From NCBI GenBank assembly GCA_016711825.1, contig JADJSG010000003.1:62001-126000 (forward strand): DNA of 64,000 nucleotides, written 5' to 3'. The position numbers were made by a program, and so were the translations under genes. Numbering within the stretch: the first letter of the stretch is position 1; each line of letters begins with the position of its first letter. The notes beneath the pieces were generated by a model. It worked only from the letters and a program-made list of their open reading frames with translations. It was not told the origin of the DNA and searched no databases. Source of the stretch: Bacteroidota bacterium. GTDB taxonomy: Bacteria > Bacteroidota > Bacteroidia > Chitinophagales > Chitinophagaceae. Shown here one piece after another: positions 44,524 through 52,584 of this stretch.

Positions 44524-45147
44524 ATGAAGAAAACAATTTACTTATTTACCGTTGTGATGTTATTTACAACAGCCACTGTGGTTGCACAGGAAATTACAAA
44601 AGCCAATAGTACACAACTAAAACAAGATGTGGTAATGATTGGAGGAAACATTGCCAATTTTAGATCTGATTTTCAGAAGAATGCCAATCAAGTTCACATT
44701 CAACTTACCCCCCGTATCGGTTGGATGTTAAGAGAGCGTTTTATGTGGGGCGTTTATGCTGATTTCGATTTTCAAGCAGTACAAAATGCACAAACCCAAA
44801 TACGTTATGGTGCTGGCTTGTTTGCAAGAGCTTATACAGGTAGAGGTGGCATGGAAGGATATTCTAAAACAAGACTTTTTGGTGAATTTTCTTCAGGTTT
44901 TGGCGGTTTAAATTTAAAAGTTGCTGATAATTCTAAACCAAATTCTTCGGTGAATGGCTTAGCAATTGGTTTTGGTGGTGGACTTGCTTATTTCCCCGCT
45001 CAAAATATTGGATTTGAATTGATGCCACGTTATGTGTTTAACACTGGTATGGGATCTGCTCAAGCTCGAACTGCATTAAGTATTACTTTCGGTGCCAATG
45101 TGTATCTTTCTAGATCAAAAGCAATAGAAATGTCAAAAGAAATGTAA
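44524..45147 (+). CDS. Hypothetical outer-membrane beta-barrel protein
   Basis: The 207-residue protein has a signal peptide (about 1-22, ending VVAQ). Amphipathic strands and Gly-rich turns typical of an 8-stranded barrel follow (GGNIANFRSDFQ, RIGWMLRERFMWGVYADFDF, RYGAGLFARAYTGRGG). It ends with ALSITFGANVYLSR plus a short charged tail. The substrate is unknown. It ends at a strong terminator. A separate promoter upstream is likely because 143 bases separate it from the FG-GAP gene. Confidence 0.7.
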   Translation: MKKTIYLFTVVMLFTTATVVAQEITKANSTQLKQDVVMIGGNIANFRSDFQKNANQVHIQLTPRIGWMLRERFMWGVYADFDFQAVQNAQTQIRYGAGLFARAYTGRGGMEGYSKTRLFGEFSSGFGGLNLKVADNSKPNSSVNGLAIGFGGGLAYFPAQNIGFELMPRYVFNTGMGSAQARTALSITFGANVYLSRSKAIEMSKEM

Positions 45148-45218
45148 TGGATTAAAATTTAATATACATAATAACCAACTACTTATATAAAAAGATAACC
45201 TTATTGATTATCATGTGT

Positions 45219-45252
45219 AAAACCCCGAAAGTATCATGCTTTTGGGGTTTTT
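45219..45252 (+). terminator. Rho-independent terminator of the small barrel gene
   Basis: The stem AAAACCCCGAAAG (45219-45231) / CTTTTGGGGTTTT (45239-45251) has one G-U pair and a 7-nt loop, with a T-run following on the plus strand. Confidence 0.85.
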
Positions 45253-45352
45253 GTTATAATGATTTATTCATTGTTTAATGATAATTCATCTATGAAAAGT
45301 AAGGCTAAATAATATTGTTGCCATTTTTTATGAATATGGGTATAAAGACTGT

Positions 45353-45370
45353 AAACATTGAATTTTAGCT
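45353..45370. repeat. 18-nt direct repeat, copy 2
   Basis: It is identical to 42591-42608 and lies about 2.76 kb downstream of it, between the terminator and the ketosynthase-like gene. Confidence 0.6.
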
Positions 45371-45421
45371 TATCGAAATAGCATTATATGTATTTGCTGG
45401 TATAAAATCACATCAAATGAT

Positions 45422-45979
45422 TCATCGTTTTTTACAAATATACATTTCAATATCTTGGGTGGTATCAGTGACTTCTAAAAAACCACACAAGGCTATTTCA
45501 GCTACATGATTATCAAAAAGGTATTGTACATATTGATTGAGTTGTACTTCATTGAAAGAAGGGCTTACAAAAAAAGTATTTTCACCTTTAAAATGATGTC
45601 GTATGGCTATTTCACCCAATACAATATTGGGTAAAGTGTATACAAATTGAGCCGGACTTGGTAATGAATTATTGACTGTTTCCTGAAATTTTTTATCTGA
45701 AACTAAAGACGAGGATGCGTTTTGTAAAACCAATACACGTTTGTAAACATCTATTGCATCGAGATTTTCATGATGTAAAAGTAAATCAGCACAAAGCACA
45801 CCCCAACGACTCATCAAATCCATTTTAAAAAACTTAGGATATTGAGTTTCTTGAAGCTTGTAAAATTTCATCGCCATGTCGTGGCTGTTTCCTTCACTTT
45901 CATACAGCAGTACATCGTCTAAATAAACTCGATTTTGATGAACTTTTACAGTATGGATGGTTTGAAAAGTATCAGGCAC
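45422..45979 (-). CDS. Ketosynthase-like small protein (Ketoacyl-synt_2 type)
   Basis: The 185-residue protein contains YPKFFKMDLMSRWGVLCADL (47-66), SSLVSDKKFQ and PSPAQFVYTLPNIVLGEIAI (108-127). This is the N-terminal pattern of beta-ketoacyl synthases or chain-length factors in aryl-polyene and flexirubin clusters. It is too short to hold the Cys-His-His active site, so it cannot be a full condensing enzyme. The next gene upstream (33 bases, same strand) is a halogenase-like flavoprotein, another type of gene from such clusters. The remaining pathway genes are not here. The role is probably accessory, and the family call is from pattern memory. Confidence 0.55.
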   Translation of the reverse strand: MPDTFQTIHTVKVHQNRVYLDDVLLYESEGNSHDMAMKFYKLQETQYPKFFKMDLMSRWGVLCADLLLHHENLDAIDVYKRVLVLQNASSSLVSDKKFQETVNNSLPSPAQFVYTLPNIVLGEIAIRHHFKGENTFFVSPSFNEVQLNQYVQYLFDNHVAEIALCGFLEVTDTTQDIEMYICKKR

Positions 45980-46012
45980 TTTGAATCATTTTCACAAATG
46001 TAAAAAATGTCT

Positions 46013-47263
46013 TTATGCTTCTACCTTTTCTTTTTGGGTTTCTTTAATAAATTTTGCCAATGTTTTTACTTGCTTTTGATGATTACGTACAAAAGGATTG
46101 GTTTCATCCCATACATAACCCGCTAACACTGAACAAATTTGTTTACGCATTTCTTCGCTTTGATTTTTTGAAAAGAAGATTGTATGCAAATCGCCATCAT
46201 ACCAGCCCATCACAAAAGTTCTAAATACATTCACTCCCTGCATACAAGGTTGCATATATTCTTTTTCCCAATCAACATCTTCATTTTGTAGTTTTTTAAT
46301 AACTAAGTGTGCTGCATTTTGTGCAGATACACTTGCAAGGGTTACACCACTTGAAAACATTGGATCTAAAAATTCGGTTACATTGCCTGTTAACACAAAT
46401 CCCTTACCATAAAATTTATCGGTGGTTGCACTCCAGCTATTCAATTCTTTAGGTTCAAAAGCCATATCGCAATCTCCAAATCGTTCGTTGAGTTCAGGAT
46501 GCGATGCCACTAAATTTTTGATGTTTTCTTCTGGGGTGCCTGTAAGGGTTGAAAAGAATTCAGGAAAACCTACAAAACCTAAAGAAGTAATACCATTGCT
46601 AAATGGAATACACCATACCCAGGTATTATGATTGTATACGTATACGGTAATACGATTAGGTTCTTGTGCTACTTTGTTTCTATTTTTATCTACATAATGG
46701 GTAAATAATGTTTGGCGGGATGGGAGGTTACTGTCTTTTTCTAATCCAAACAATTTAGGAATGACTCTACCAAAACCACTGCCATCTACAATAAATTTTG
46801 CATGAAATTGATCCGTAGAGCCATCAGGCATTTTTACTTCAGTGATTGATGACTCATCATCATTGATGGTAATATTGGTTACTTCAGTATCATATAAAAC
46901 GGTAATACCCATATTTTCACATTCATCAGCTAAGGTTTTATCAAAGTCTGCACGAGGTACCTGCCAGGTCCAGTCATAACCTGTACTGTGTTTTTCATTA
47001 AAGTTAAAGTCGCAGATATCATTGTTGCTCATGACAAATTTTGCCCCAAATTTTTCTTGAAAGCCTTTTGCTTTTACAGCATCTAAAAAGCCCGCTTCAT
47101 CTAAGGCTTCCATACATCTTGGCAACAAACTTTCGCCGATAACAAAACGAGGGAAATGAAGTTTTTCAACGATAGTAACGTTGTATCCTGCTTTTTTGAT
47201 GATTGCTGCTGCGATGGTTCCAGAAGGACCAGCGCCAATGATTAAGACATCTGTCGATTTCAT
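46013..47263 (-). CDS. FAD-dependent oxidoreductase, halogenase-like
   Basis: The ATG at 47263 gives 416 residues starting MKSTDVLIIGAGPSGTIAA, so the Rossmann GxGxxG is at 10-15. A start at 47284 adds seven odd residues. Both marks of flavin-dependent halogenases can be seen: WVWCIP at 215-220 (W-x-W-x-I-P) and a Lys in FQEKFGAKF (71 or 75). The FAD-binding GNVTEFLDPMFSSGV at 293-307 matches too. However, the same motifs occur in relatives that only oxidise. It may act on an aromatic or polyene pigment with the ketosynthase-like neighbour. Alternatively it is a geranylgeranyl-reductase-type enzyme. Confidence 0.72.
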   Translation of the reverse strand: MKSTDVLIIGAGPSGTIAAAIIKKAGYNVTIVEKLHFPRFVIGESLLPRCMEALDEAGFLDAVKAKGFQEKFGAKFVMSNNDICDFNFNEKHSTGYDWTWQVPRADFDKTLADECENMGITVLYDTEVTNITINDDESSITEVKMPDGSTDQFHAKFIVDGSGFGRVIPKLFGLEKDSNLPSRQTLFTHYVDKNRNKVAQEPNRITVYVYNHNTWVWCIPFSNGITSLGFVGFPEFFSTLTGTPEENIKNLVASHPELNERFGDCDMAFEPKELNSWSATTDKFYGKGFVLTGNVTEFLDPMFSSGVTLASVSAQNAAHLVIKKLQNEDVDWEKEYMQPCMQGVNVFRTFVMGWYDGDLHTIFFSKNQSEEMRKQICSVLAGYVWDETNPFVRNHQKQVKTLAKFIKETQKEKVEA

Positions 47264-47340
47264 GTATTGTATTATTTGCAACAAATGTAAAAAAAATAAT
47301 TTGAGTAATATAATAGAAAGAAATAATATGGTATATAAGA

Positions 47341-48075
47341 TTATTGAATAGCAGCTAAATAAGCTTTTGCTTTTTCAAAATCCTGGGGGGTGTCAATGGC
47401 AATACCCACTTGATGCACAAGGGCTAAATGAATTTTAAAACCATTTTCTAAAAAACGAAGATTTTCAAGTTTCTCTATTTTTTCTAAAGTCGATTGAGGG
47501 AGGGCAGTTACTTTTAGTAAAGTATCTTTCTTAAAAGCATACACCCCTATATGTTGATAATATTGCGCAACCACCGTTTTATCTTGAGGATAAGGAATTA
47601 CATTGCGTGAAAAATATAATGCCCGTTGTTGCTTGTCCACCACCACTTTAACACAATGTGGGCTTTCGATTTTTTCTTTTTCTGTAATAGGCATCATCAG
47701 GGAAGCAATTTCAACTTCATCATTTTCAAACAGTGCAATGACTTGTTTTAATGCTTCTTTTTCAATAAACGGTTCGTCACCTTGAATATTGACTATTATA
47801 TCACAAGCGATATCTTGTACCGCTTCTGCAATCCTGTCTGTGCCACTTTCATGAAATTGCTTACTCATAATCACTTGTCCACCCACACTTTCAATTGCAA
47901 TGCGAATATCGTCATGATCGCATACTACATATACTTCGTCAAAGAGTTGACTGTTTTTTACGGCCTCAAAGGTTCTAACGATAACAGGTTTACCTTCCAA
48001 TAATTGCAAAAGCTTAGCAGGAAAACGGCTTGCTTGCAAACGGGCAGGTATCATCGCAATGATTTTTTTAGACAT
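47341..48075 (-). CDS. kdsB: 3-deoxy-manno-octulosonate cytidylyltransferase
   Basis: The 244-residue protein has the CMP-KDO synthetase signature IPARLQASRFPAKLL (9-23), the NIQGDEPFI motif and a C-terminal TPQDFEKAKAYL. It activates KDO with CTP for lipid A core synthesis, in the cytoplasm. It overlaps the PAP2 gene by 8 bases, and both belong to an apparent operon with the LptF/G permease (48696-50156). Confidence 0.94.
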   Translation of the reverse strand: MSKKIIAMIPARLQASRFPAKLLQLLEGKPVIVRTFEAVKNSQLFDEVYVVCDHDDIRIAIESVGGQVIMSKQFHESGTDRIAEAVQDIACDIIVNIQGDEPFIEKEALKQVIALFENDEVEIASLMMPITEKEKIESPHCVKVVVDKQQRALYFSRNVIPYPQDKTVVAQYYQHIGVYAFKKDTLLKVTALPQSTLEKIEKLENLRFLENGFKIHLALVHQVGIAIDTPQDFEKAKAYLAAIQ

Positions 48076-48715
48076 GGGTTGTTTTATTTTGTGTGAAAAA
48101 ATTAACCATTAATAGAATCAGAAAACTAACAAATACACCTATAAAACTACCTGCCACCACATCACTATAAAAATGTTGTCCTAAATAAATTCTTGAATAA
48201 CCACAACCTAAGGCAAGTAAAAAAAAGAAGAGGGTATAGGTATTGTTTTTTTGGGGTAAAAAATGATTTAATAAAAAAAAGAATCCAAATGCACCCATCG
48301 TATGTCCAGATGGGAAACTGTCGTTGTATAAATTTTCAAGCCAGGGTACTGCATGTACATTTTCAATATTATACATGCCAATAGGCCGGGCTTTGTCAAA
48401 AAAATCTTTACTGATATATGAAATCACAGGTAAAATAATACCAAACAGGATGGTGGTGAAAAGGTATTCTTTGTTTCTGAAAATGGGGAAAACTAATAAT
48501 ATCACAAATACGATGGTGATGCTATCGCCCCTGCCATAGGCGCTCAATACCGTCATCACATGATCAAAAAAGGGATGATGAAATTGGTTGATAGCAAAAA
48601 AAAGAGCTTTATCTGTAAACAAATACATGAATGCACAAGAAAGTACAAACCATACGGCAAATGCAGAAAGAAACAAAGCATTCTTTTGAACTATTTTATG
48701 GATGATGGGTTTCAA
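48068..48715 (-). CDS. PAP2 superfamily phosphatase (membrane)
   Basis: The 215-residue polytopic protein has the PAP2 triple motif: DKARPIGM (K-x6-RP type), PSGHTMGAFGF and SRIYLGQHFYSDV. Six predicted helices fit a lipid phosphatase of the undecaprenyl-diphosphate or lipid A type. It overlaps lptF/G by 20 bases and kdsB by 8, so coupled expression with envelope genes is likely. The substrate is not known; lipid A 1- or 4'-phosphate or C55-PP are candidates. Confidence 0.85.
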   Translation of the reverse strand: MKPIIHKIVQKNALFLSAFAVWFVLSCAFMYLFTDKALFFAINQFHHPFFDHVMTVLSAYGRGDSITIVFVILLVFPIFRNKEYLFTTILFGIILPVISYISKDFFDKARPIGMYNIENVHAVPWLENLYNDSFPSGHTMGAFGFFFLLNHFLPQKNNTYTLFFFLLALGCGYSRIYLGQHFYSDVVAGSFIGVFVSFLILLMVNFFTQNKTTHV

Positions 48716-50156
48716 CGATGGATGATTTCTTGGAATTAATTTTTTTAAAATATGAAAGTATTTTGTTGCCCATTCTAAAATACCATTCTTTATTCATGAG
48801 TGGGGAGTCATTATTTGCTTTTACCATCAAAAAGGCACCTATAGCAAGCAATACAGCTGAAGGAAACCACATGCCAACCAGGATGGGAACTACCTGTTCT
48901 TTCGCTATTTTTTCTCCGACTGTATTCATTACATAATAAATGACAAAAAAGATAATCGCCGCGATAAAGGGCATACCTAAGCCGCCTTTACGAATAATTG
49001 AACCAAGGGCCACCCCAATAATAAACAAAAGGGTACAGGCAATCGGTAAAGTAAATCTTTTATGCATCTCTAAATAATGCTCTATGAGATTTGTTTTTTG
49101 CAGTTTAAGATTTTGTTTGTTTACTTCCAGCATACTTTTGATATTGCGGGTAGCAATTTCAGTATGCGAAAGCACCATGCTTTTTAGGGAGTCAGGTATC
49201 AGGGCAATACTAAACAAACTATCAGATGTAATGACAGGTAGTTTCTTCGTTTTGATGCTATCTTTTTTAGCCATCATCAATTGCGCACTAAGTAGATCTT
49301 TATTGGATTCATACATCTTTTGAATGTTACGTTTGCTTGTATCAATTTGATGCATGATTTGTTGCACTGTCATTGCCCCTCGTAGTCCTTTAAAATAATT
49401 TTCATCTGTTTTAGGCATTTTAAAATCACTCAAGTCAAATACTTTTTTCCAATATTTAAAACCTAAACGTGTGAGTTCTTTTTCATCACCCCGCAAGGCA
49501 TTTTTTTCTTCGTATCGCCATCCATTTTCAAGTTCAAATATCAAAAATCGTTTATCGTCGGTGATATACATTTTTCCTTTTTCGGCAAGGGTTATTTTGT
49601 CATTGCCTTTACCCGATGTGTGATCGTATATTTTGATATCATTCACTGATTTTCCATCTGATTTTTTACTTCCAATATAAATGGTATGATTGGGAATGTC
49701 TTTATAAAATGTACCAGCTTTAATAGCGACTACTGGTTTTTTATTTTGTATATCATAGATGAGGGAAGAAGCTTTCATCTGGGCTTTGGGGATCACATAA
49801 TTATTAAACAAAAAGGACAATACGGTGATAAGGACAATAAAGGCAAATAATGGACGCGTAAACTTAGCAATAGAAATACCTGCTGCTTTGACAGCCACAA
49901 GTTCAGATGTTTCGCCCAAATTGCCATAAGTCATTATAGAGGCAAAGAGAATACCAAGGGGTAGCGCAATAGGGACAAGGGTGGTGGAAAGTAAACCTAA
50001 AAATTTGAGAATCACTATTACTTCCAGGCCTTTGCCAATAAACTCATCAATCCAAACCCACATATACTGCATCACAAATATAAACCATGTTACCATGAAG
50101 GCACCTAAAAAGGGCATCCAAAAAGATTTGATGATAAATTTGTGTAATGACTTCAA
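48696..50156 (-). CDS. LptF/LptG family permease
   Basis: The 486-residue protein has two N-terminal helices with the family's FLGAFMVTWFIFVMQYMWVW and LPLGILFASIMTYGNLGE. A large periplasmic beta-jellyroll domain lies in the middle (about 130-380). Three C-terminal helices follow (LPIACTLLFIIGVALGSIIR). It is a membrane subunit of the LptB2FG exporter that moves LPS from the inner membrane to the Lpt bridge. The single permease could be LptF or LptG; the partner is outside the window. It is the first gene of the overlapping lptF/G-PAP2-kdsB group. Confidence 0.9.
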   Translation of the reverse strand: MKSLHKFIIKSFWMPFLGAFMVTWFIFVMQYMWVWIDEFIGKGLEVIVILKFLGLLSTTLVPIALPLGILFASIMTYGNLGETSELVAVKAAGISIAKFTRPLFAFIVLITVLSFLFNNYVIPKAQMKASSLIYDIQNKKPVVAIKAGTFYKDIPNHTIYIGSKKSDGKSVNDIKIYDHTSGKGNDKITLAEKGKMYITDDKRFLIFELENGWRYEEKNALRGDEKELTRLGFKYWKKVFDLSDFKMPKTDENYFKGLRGAMTVQQIMHQIDTSKRNIQKMYESNKDLLSAQLMMAKKDSIKTKKLPVITSDSLFSIALIPDSLKSMVLSHTEIATRNIKSMLEVNKQNLKLQKTNLIEHYLEMHKRFTLPIACTLLFIIGVALGSIIRKGGLGMPFIAAIIFFVIYYVMNTVGEKIAKEQVVPILVGMWFPSAVLLAIGAFLMVKANNDSPLMNKEWYFRMGNKILSYFKKINSKKSSIVETHHP

Positions 50157-50237
50157 AAATATTGTTTAATGCAAATGTAATAAACAAGAAACGAGTGTTA
50201 CGTTAAAAAAAGAACAAAGAAAACAGTAGGAAAGATA

Positions 50238-50618
50238 CTAGCTTCCGATACGATGTTTTAAATCATGTATTTGGGCATCCCATAAAAGTTCTTGGTCACC
50301 AATTTCTTTTTTGTCAGCAAAGTCTGTGATGGTTAAAATGGTTTCATTTGTAACAGGACTTTTTTCAATCCTGAATTCGAAGTATTCATCATTTTTCATC
50401 CAATCCCATTTAAAAACAACATATTCATTTTCTTCAGCTGCAATCATTTCAGCTTTTTCGTTACTGCCAGCCCATTCAAAAATATATGAATTTTCTTTTT
50501 GTTTTACTTTGTCAGCAAACCACTCTCCCAATCCTGAAGGTGTAGACAAAAATGGATAGAGTATAGAAGGAGAGCACTTGACAGGGTATTCAATGGTATA
50601 TTTTGAGCGATTAGCCAT
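50238..50618 (-). CDS. START-like domain (SRPBCC) protein
   Basis: The 126-residue protein begins with YTIEYPVKCSPSILYPFLST and has GLGEWFADKV, YIFEWAGSNEKAEM and YVVFKWDWMKNDEYFEF, the pattern of the small Bacteroidota START-like family. It is cytosolic, and the fold would enclose a hydrophobic ligand. The function is unknown. Immediately upstream on the other side lies the rpoD promoter region (divergent). Confidence 0.78.
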   Translation of the reverse strand: MANRSKYTIEYPVKCSPSILYPFLSTPSGLGEWFADKVKQKENSYIFEWAGSNEKAEMIAAEENEYVVFKWDWMKNDEYFEFRIEKSPVTNETILTITDFADKKEIGDQELLWDAQIHDLKHRIGS

Positions 50619-50744
50619 AAACGATATTTAAGATTCTTATTTAAATTTGAATTAGAATGACACAATAATATAAAAAAACTTGAATTTACAAAATTATTTT
50701 TGCACTATTTTCTATACTTTTTTCTTAATTCATATAAAATATAT

Positions 50745-50775
50745 TTTGCTTGTATTTACTTTAACAATACTTTTG
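50745..50775 (+). promoter_or_regulatory. Promoter of rpoD (-33/-7, Bacteroidota type)
   Basis: TTTG (50745-50748), exactly 19 bases, then TACTTTTG (50768-50775) is a perfect match to the primary-sigma consensus. The predicted start is near 50782, giving a leader of about 85 nt. Confidence 0.72.
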
Positions 50776-50867
50776 CTATAAATCATTGTTAATAGTAATG
50801 ATGGGATGACGTTTTTTTAACTTTTAAATTTAATTAATAACGAAAAACAACTTTACACATTATGTCC

Positions 50868-51737
50868 ATGCGCCAGCTTAAAATCACAAAATCGATTACA
50901 AATCGAGAAAGTCAATCACTTGAAAAGTATTTGCAAGAAATTGGAAAAGTAGATTTAATCACTCCTGAAGAGGAAGTAACATTAGCAGTCAAAATAAAAC
51001 AAGGCGATCAACGAGCATTAGAAAAATTAACAAAAGCAAATTTGCGTTTTGTGGTATCCGTAGCAAAACAATATCAAAACCAGGGATTGTCACTCAGCGA
51101 TTTAATCAATGAAGGAAATTTAGGTCTTATCAAAGCAGCACAACGTTTTGATGAAACCAGAGGGTTTAAATTTATCTCATACGCAGTTTGGTGGATACGC
51201 CAATCTATATTACAAGCATTGGCTGAACAAAGCCGTATTGTACGTTTGCCTCTCAATAAAGTAGGGCTTACCAATAAAATCAATAAAGCCTATTCACAAC
51301 TTGAGCAAGAATTTCAACGTGAGCCTTCACCTGAAGAACTTGCTATAGTTCTTGAAATCAACACAGAAGAAATTGAAACAACCCTGGGTGTGGCTGCAAG
51401 ACATGTGAGTGTGGATGCACCGTTTGTGGATGGTGAAGAAAATACCTTATTGGATGTGTTGAATAATCCCAACGCCATCAGTACAGATATTGAACTTGAG
51501 CACAACGAGTCGTTGCGTGATGAAATAGACCGTTCGTTAAGTACCTTAACCGAAAGACAAAAAGATGTATTGAAATTGTTTTTTGGTATTGGGGTAGAGC
51601 ATCCCATGAGTTTGGAAGATATTGGCGAACGATTTGGGTTGACCCGCGAACGGGTACGTCAAATCAAAGACAAGGCAATCACCAAATTACGATCTACATC
51701 CAGAAGTAAATTACTTAAGAACTATTTAGGAAATTAA
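50868..51737 (+). CDS. rpoD: Primary RNA polymerase sigma factor (RpoD/SigA, short type)
   Basis: The 289-residue protein starts at MRQLKITKSITNRE, the conserved N-terminus of Bacteroidota primary sigma factors. The ATG six bases earlier (50862) is also possible. It has region 1.2 (LEKYLQEIGKVDLITPEEE), region 2 with NLGLIKAAQRFDETRGFKFI and YAVWWIRQSI, region 3 and region 4 (GLTRERVRQIKDKAI). Region 1.1 is absent, as is usual in this phylum. It directs housekeeping transcription at the TTTG-N19-TAnnTTTG promoters seen in this window, including its own. Confidence 0.95.
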   Translation: MRQLKITKSITNRESQSLEKYLQEIGKVDLITPEEEVTLAVKIKQGDQRALEKLTKANLRFVVSVAKQYQNQGLSLSDLINEGNLGLIKAAQRFDETRGFKFISYAVWWIRQSILQALAEQSRIVRLPLNKVGLTNKINKAYSQLEQEFQREPSPEELAIVLEINTEEIETTLGVAARHVSVDAPFVDGEENTLLDVLNNPNAISTDIELEHNESLRDEIDRSLSTLTERQKDVLKLFFGIGVEHPMSLEDIGERFGLTRERVRQIKDKAITKLRSTSRSKLLKNYLGN

Positions 51738-51764
51738 TATTTCTTAATCCATTTTAAAAAATAT

Positions 51765-51798
51765 AAAACTGATGAGAAGGATTCTCATCAGTTTTTTT
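51765..51798 (+). terminator. Rho-independent terminator of rpoD
   Basis: A 14-bp perfect stem AAAACTGATGAGAA (51765-51778) / TTCTCATCAGTTTT (51782-51795) has a 3-nt loop and a T-run. It lies 27 bases after the rpoD stop codon. Confidence 0.9.
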
Positions 51799-51885
51799 TA
51801 TACCTCTATTTTTGGGTATTAAATGTGGATAAGTTATGAATATTAGCAAGAAATCATTATAATTGTGCTCGTAAAAAAATAGGAC

Positions 51886-52293
51886 ATGAAAAAAAATAAT
51901 ATTTTACTATGGATTCTTTTTGGATTGATGTTGAGTCATACCGCTTGTAATACTTATACCAGTATGAGTGCTGCTACTAAGGTAACTGAACTTAAAGGGA
52001 ATCCATTTATGTACCAATTGTCAAAGGCAGTAATCAAAAACTTGGGCAATTATGCGGTTAAATCTGGCTCAAAGCACACTGGAAAAATACAATTGCTTTC
52101 AACTATTTCATCTATATTTTCAACTGACGATCAAATAGCTGGACTGAAAGACTTATTAACCCTATCTTATAAAATATCGCCACAAAAAATCAACAAAGAT
52201 TTTAGTAAATTAGTCACAATCAAAGACTTGATAAGTTTTGTGGCAAAAAATGGCAAAGGCTTTAATTTTTATAGTCGCAATACGTCGTTGTAA
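51886..52293 (+). CDS. Hypothetical lipoprotein
   Basis: The 135-residue protein has a lipoprotein signal (LFGLMLSHTACNTYTS, Cys21). The mature part is mainly helical and Lys-rich, without Cys or recognisable motifs (QLSKAVIKNLGNYAVKSGSK, KDLISFVAKNGKGFNF). It lies between the rpoD terminator and htpG, so it is probably transcribed alone. No family is recognised. Confidence 0.55.
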   Translation: MKKNNILLWILFGLMLSHTACNTYTSMSAATKVTELKGNPFMYQLSKAVIKNLGNYAVKSGSKHTGKIQLLSTISSIFSTDDQIAGLKDLLTLSYKISPQKINKDFSKLVTIKDLISFVAKNGKGFNFYSRNTSL

Positions 52294-52584
52294 GTTTTCT
52301 TTCACAGATTTCAAACATATATTCAATACATCGAATTGAATATGGTTTACGTTATGGTAAAATTCAACTTTTACTAATTGGAATAATTTTACTGGGGTGA
52401 ATACTCATTGTAATAACTTTTACACTCTAAGGTGAAGCGTACAAAAAACTTGACCCTATTTTACATTGGGTATTACGACCAATAAGGATCAATTTTTACC
52501 TATGTACTCGACAATAAATATGAAAATTTGTCACCTAAAGTGTTTTTGGTATTCTTTTTGAAAAATAAAAGAAAAACGAATATC

